A stretch of 12,268 bases of DNA from Selenomonadaceae bacterium (lineage in GTDB: Bacteria; Bacillota; Negativicutes; Selenomonadales; Selenomonadaceae), in NCBI GenBank assembly GCA_017484235.1, contig JAFUTM010000151.1:1-12268 (forward strand). Reading direction: 5' to 3'. Of this stretch, positions 12,063 to 12,268 are shown piece after piece. The first letter of the stretch is position 1; every line of letters begins with the position of its first letter. Made by a program: the position numbers and the translations under genes. Below the pieces are notes generated by a model that saw nothing but the letters and a program-made list of their open reading frames with translations, ran no database searches and was not told the DNA's origin.

Positions 12063-12268
12063 ATGGATGTTACGCCGGTAAGTATGCAGATGATTTATCC
12101 AACGGCAAATGAAGCCACAAACGTACAGCATAATTTAAATCACGCAGCAGCACTGCAACAAGATTTTGAAGCATTAAAACAAAAACAGGAAGATGAACTT
12201 AAAAAGAAACAAGTTCAAAATAAAGATAATCCAGAAGGCGGCACAATTAAAGATGAGCCGGATCGTCA
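12063..12268 (+). CDS. Unrecognised small Lys/Gln-rich protein, 5' part only
   Basis: The frame opens at an ATG with a GGAGGTG Shine-Dalgarno at 12050-12056 and continues through the window edge, giving 68 residues so far. The start is MDVTPVSMQMIYPTANEA. It is followed by TNVQHNLNHAAALQQDFEAL, then a strongly charged stretch (KQKQEDELKKKQVQNKD), and NPEGGTIKDEPDR at the edge. No signal peptide, membrane segment or known domain is visible. The middle looks helical and the end disordered. I do not recognise the family. Position after fapA in a flagellar operon suggests, but does not show, a motility link. Confidence 0.75.
   Translation, partial: MDVTPVSMQMIYPTANEATNVQHNLNHAAALQQDFEALKQKQEDELKKKQVQNKDNPEGGTIKDEPDR

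Overview
The window holds one continuous, all plus-strand stretch of a flagellar/chemotaxis (fla/che) locus from an AT-rich Gram-positive-lineage bacterium. The gene order flhA-flhF-flhG-cheB-cheA-cheW-cheC-cheD-[small membrane protein]-sigma28(fliA/sigD)-fapA matches the late part of the Bacillus subtilis fla/che operon (flhA-flhF-flhG-cheB-cheA-cheW-cheC-cheD-sigD). It differs by an extra gene between cheD and sigma28 and by a FapA/DUF342 gene after sigma28. The CheC/CheD pair, the strong Shine-Dalgarno sequences and the low GC point to Bacillota. A Negativicutes/Selenomonadales-type host is my best guess from gene order and composition, but nothing in the window proves it.

Layout. 1-177 is the 3' end of flhA (export gate). 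179-3516 holds flhF and flhG, the GTPase/ATPase pair that sets flagellar position and number. 3517-3728 is the longest gene-free gap (about 210 bases), with a hairpin that may be an intrinsic terminator, then the cheB leader. 3729-8969 is the chemotaxis block: CheB methylesterase, CheA kinase, CheW coupler, CheC phosphatase and CheD deamidase. 8986-9420 is an unrecognised protein with two predicted membrane segments. 9485-10222 is the flagellar sigma factor sigma28. 10307-11962 is fapA. 12063 onward is the start of an unrecognised K/Q-rich protein cut by the window edge. No cheR, cheY, fliY, receptor, RNA gene, mobile element or CRISPR array is present.

How the genes work together. FlhF and FlhG place the flagellum that FlhA helps export. 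Receptors elsewhere signal through CheW to CheA, which phosphorylates CheB (here) and CheY (not in the window). CheC dephosphorylates CheY-P and exchanges with CheD, which deamidates receptors. Sigma28 drives late flagellar and chemotaxis genes. These roles are family knowledge; the sequence shows the family signatures.

I see no new defence, mobile or biosynthetic system: this is a mostly canonical motility operon. The items worth a second look are: (i) a FlhF of 792 residues with a roughly 430-residue N/S- then Q/P-rich linker, (ii) expanded low-complexity linkers of different composition in FlhF, CheB and CheA, (iii) two intergenic inverted elements built on a 7-base period, each just upstream of a Shine-Dalgarno site, (iv) the two-membrane-segment protein between cheD and sigma28, and (v) the truncated protein after fapA. 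Four starts (cheB, cheD, the small membrane protein and fapA) are placed downstream of the longest open frame because the Shine-Dalgarno position decides them.
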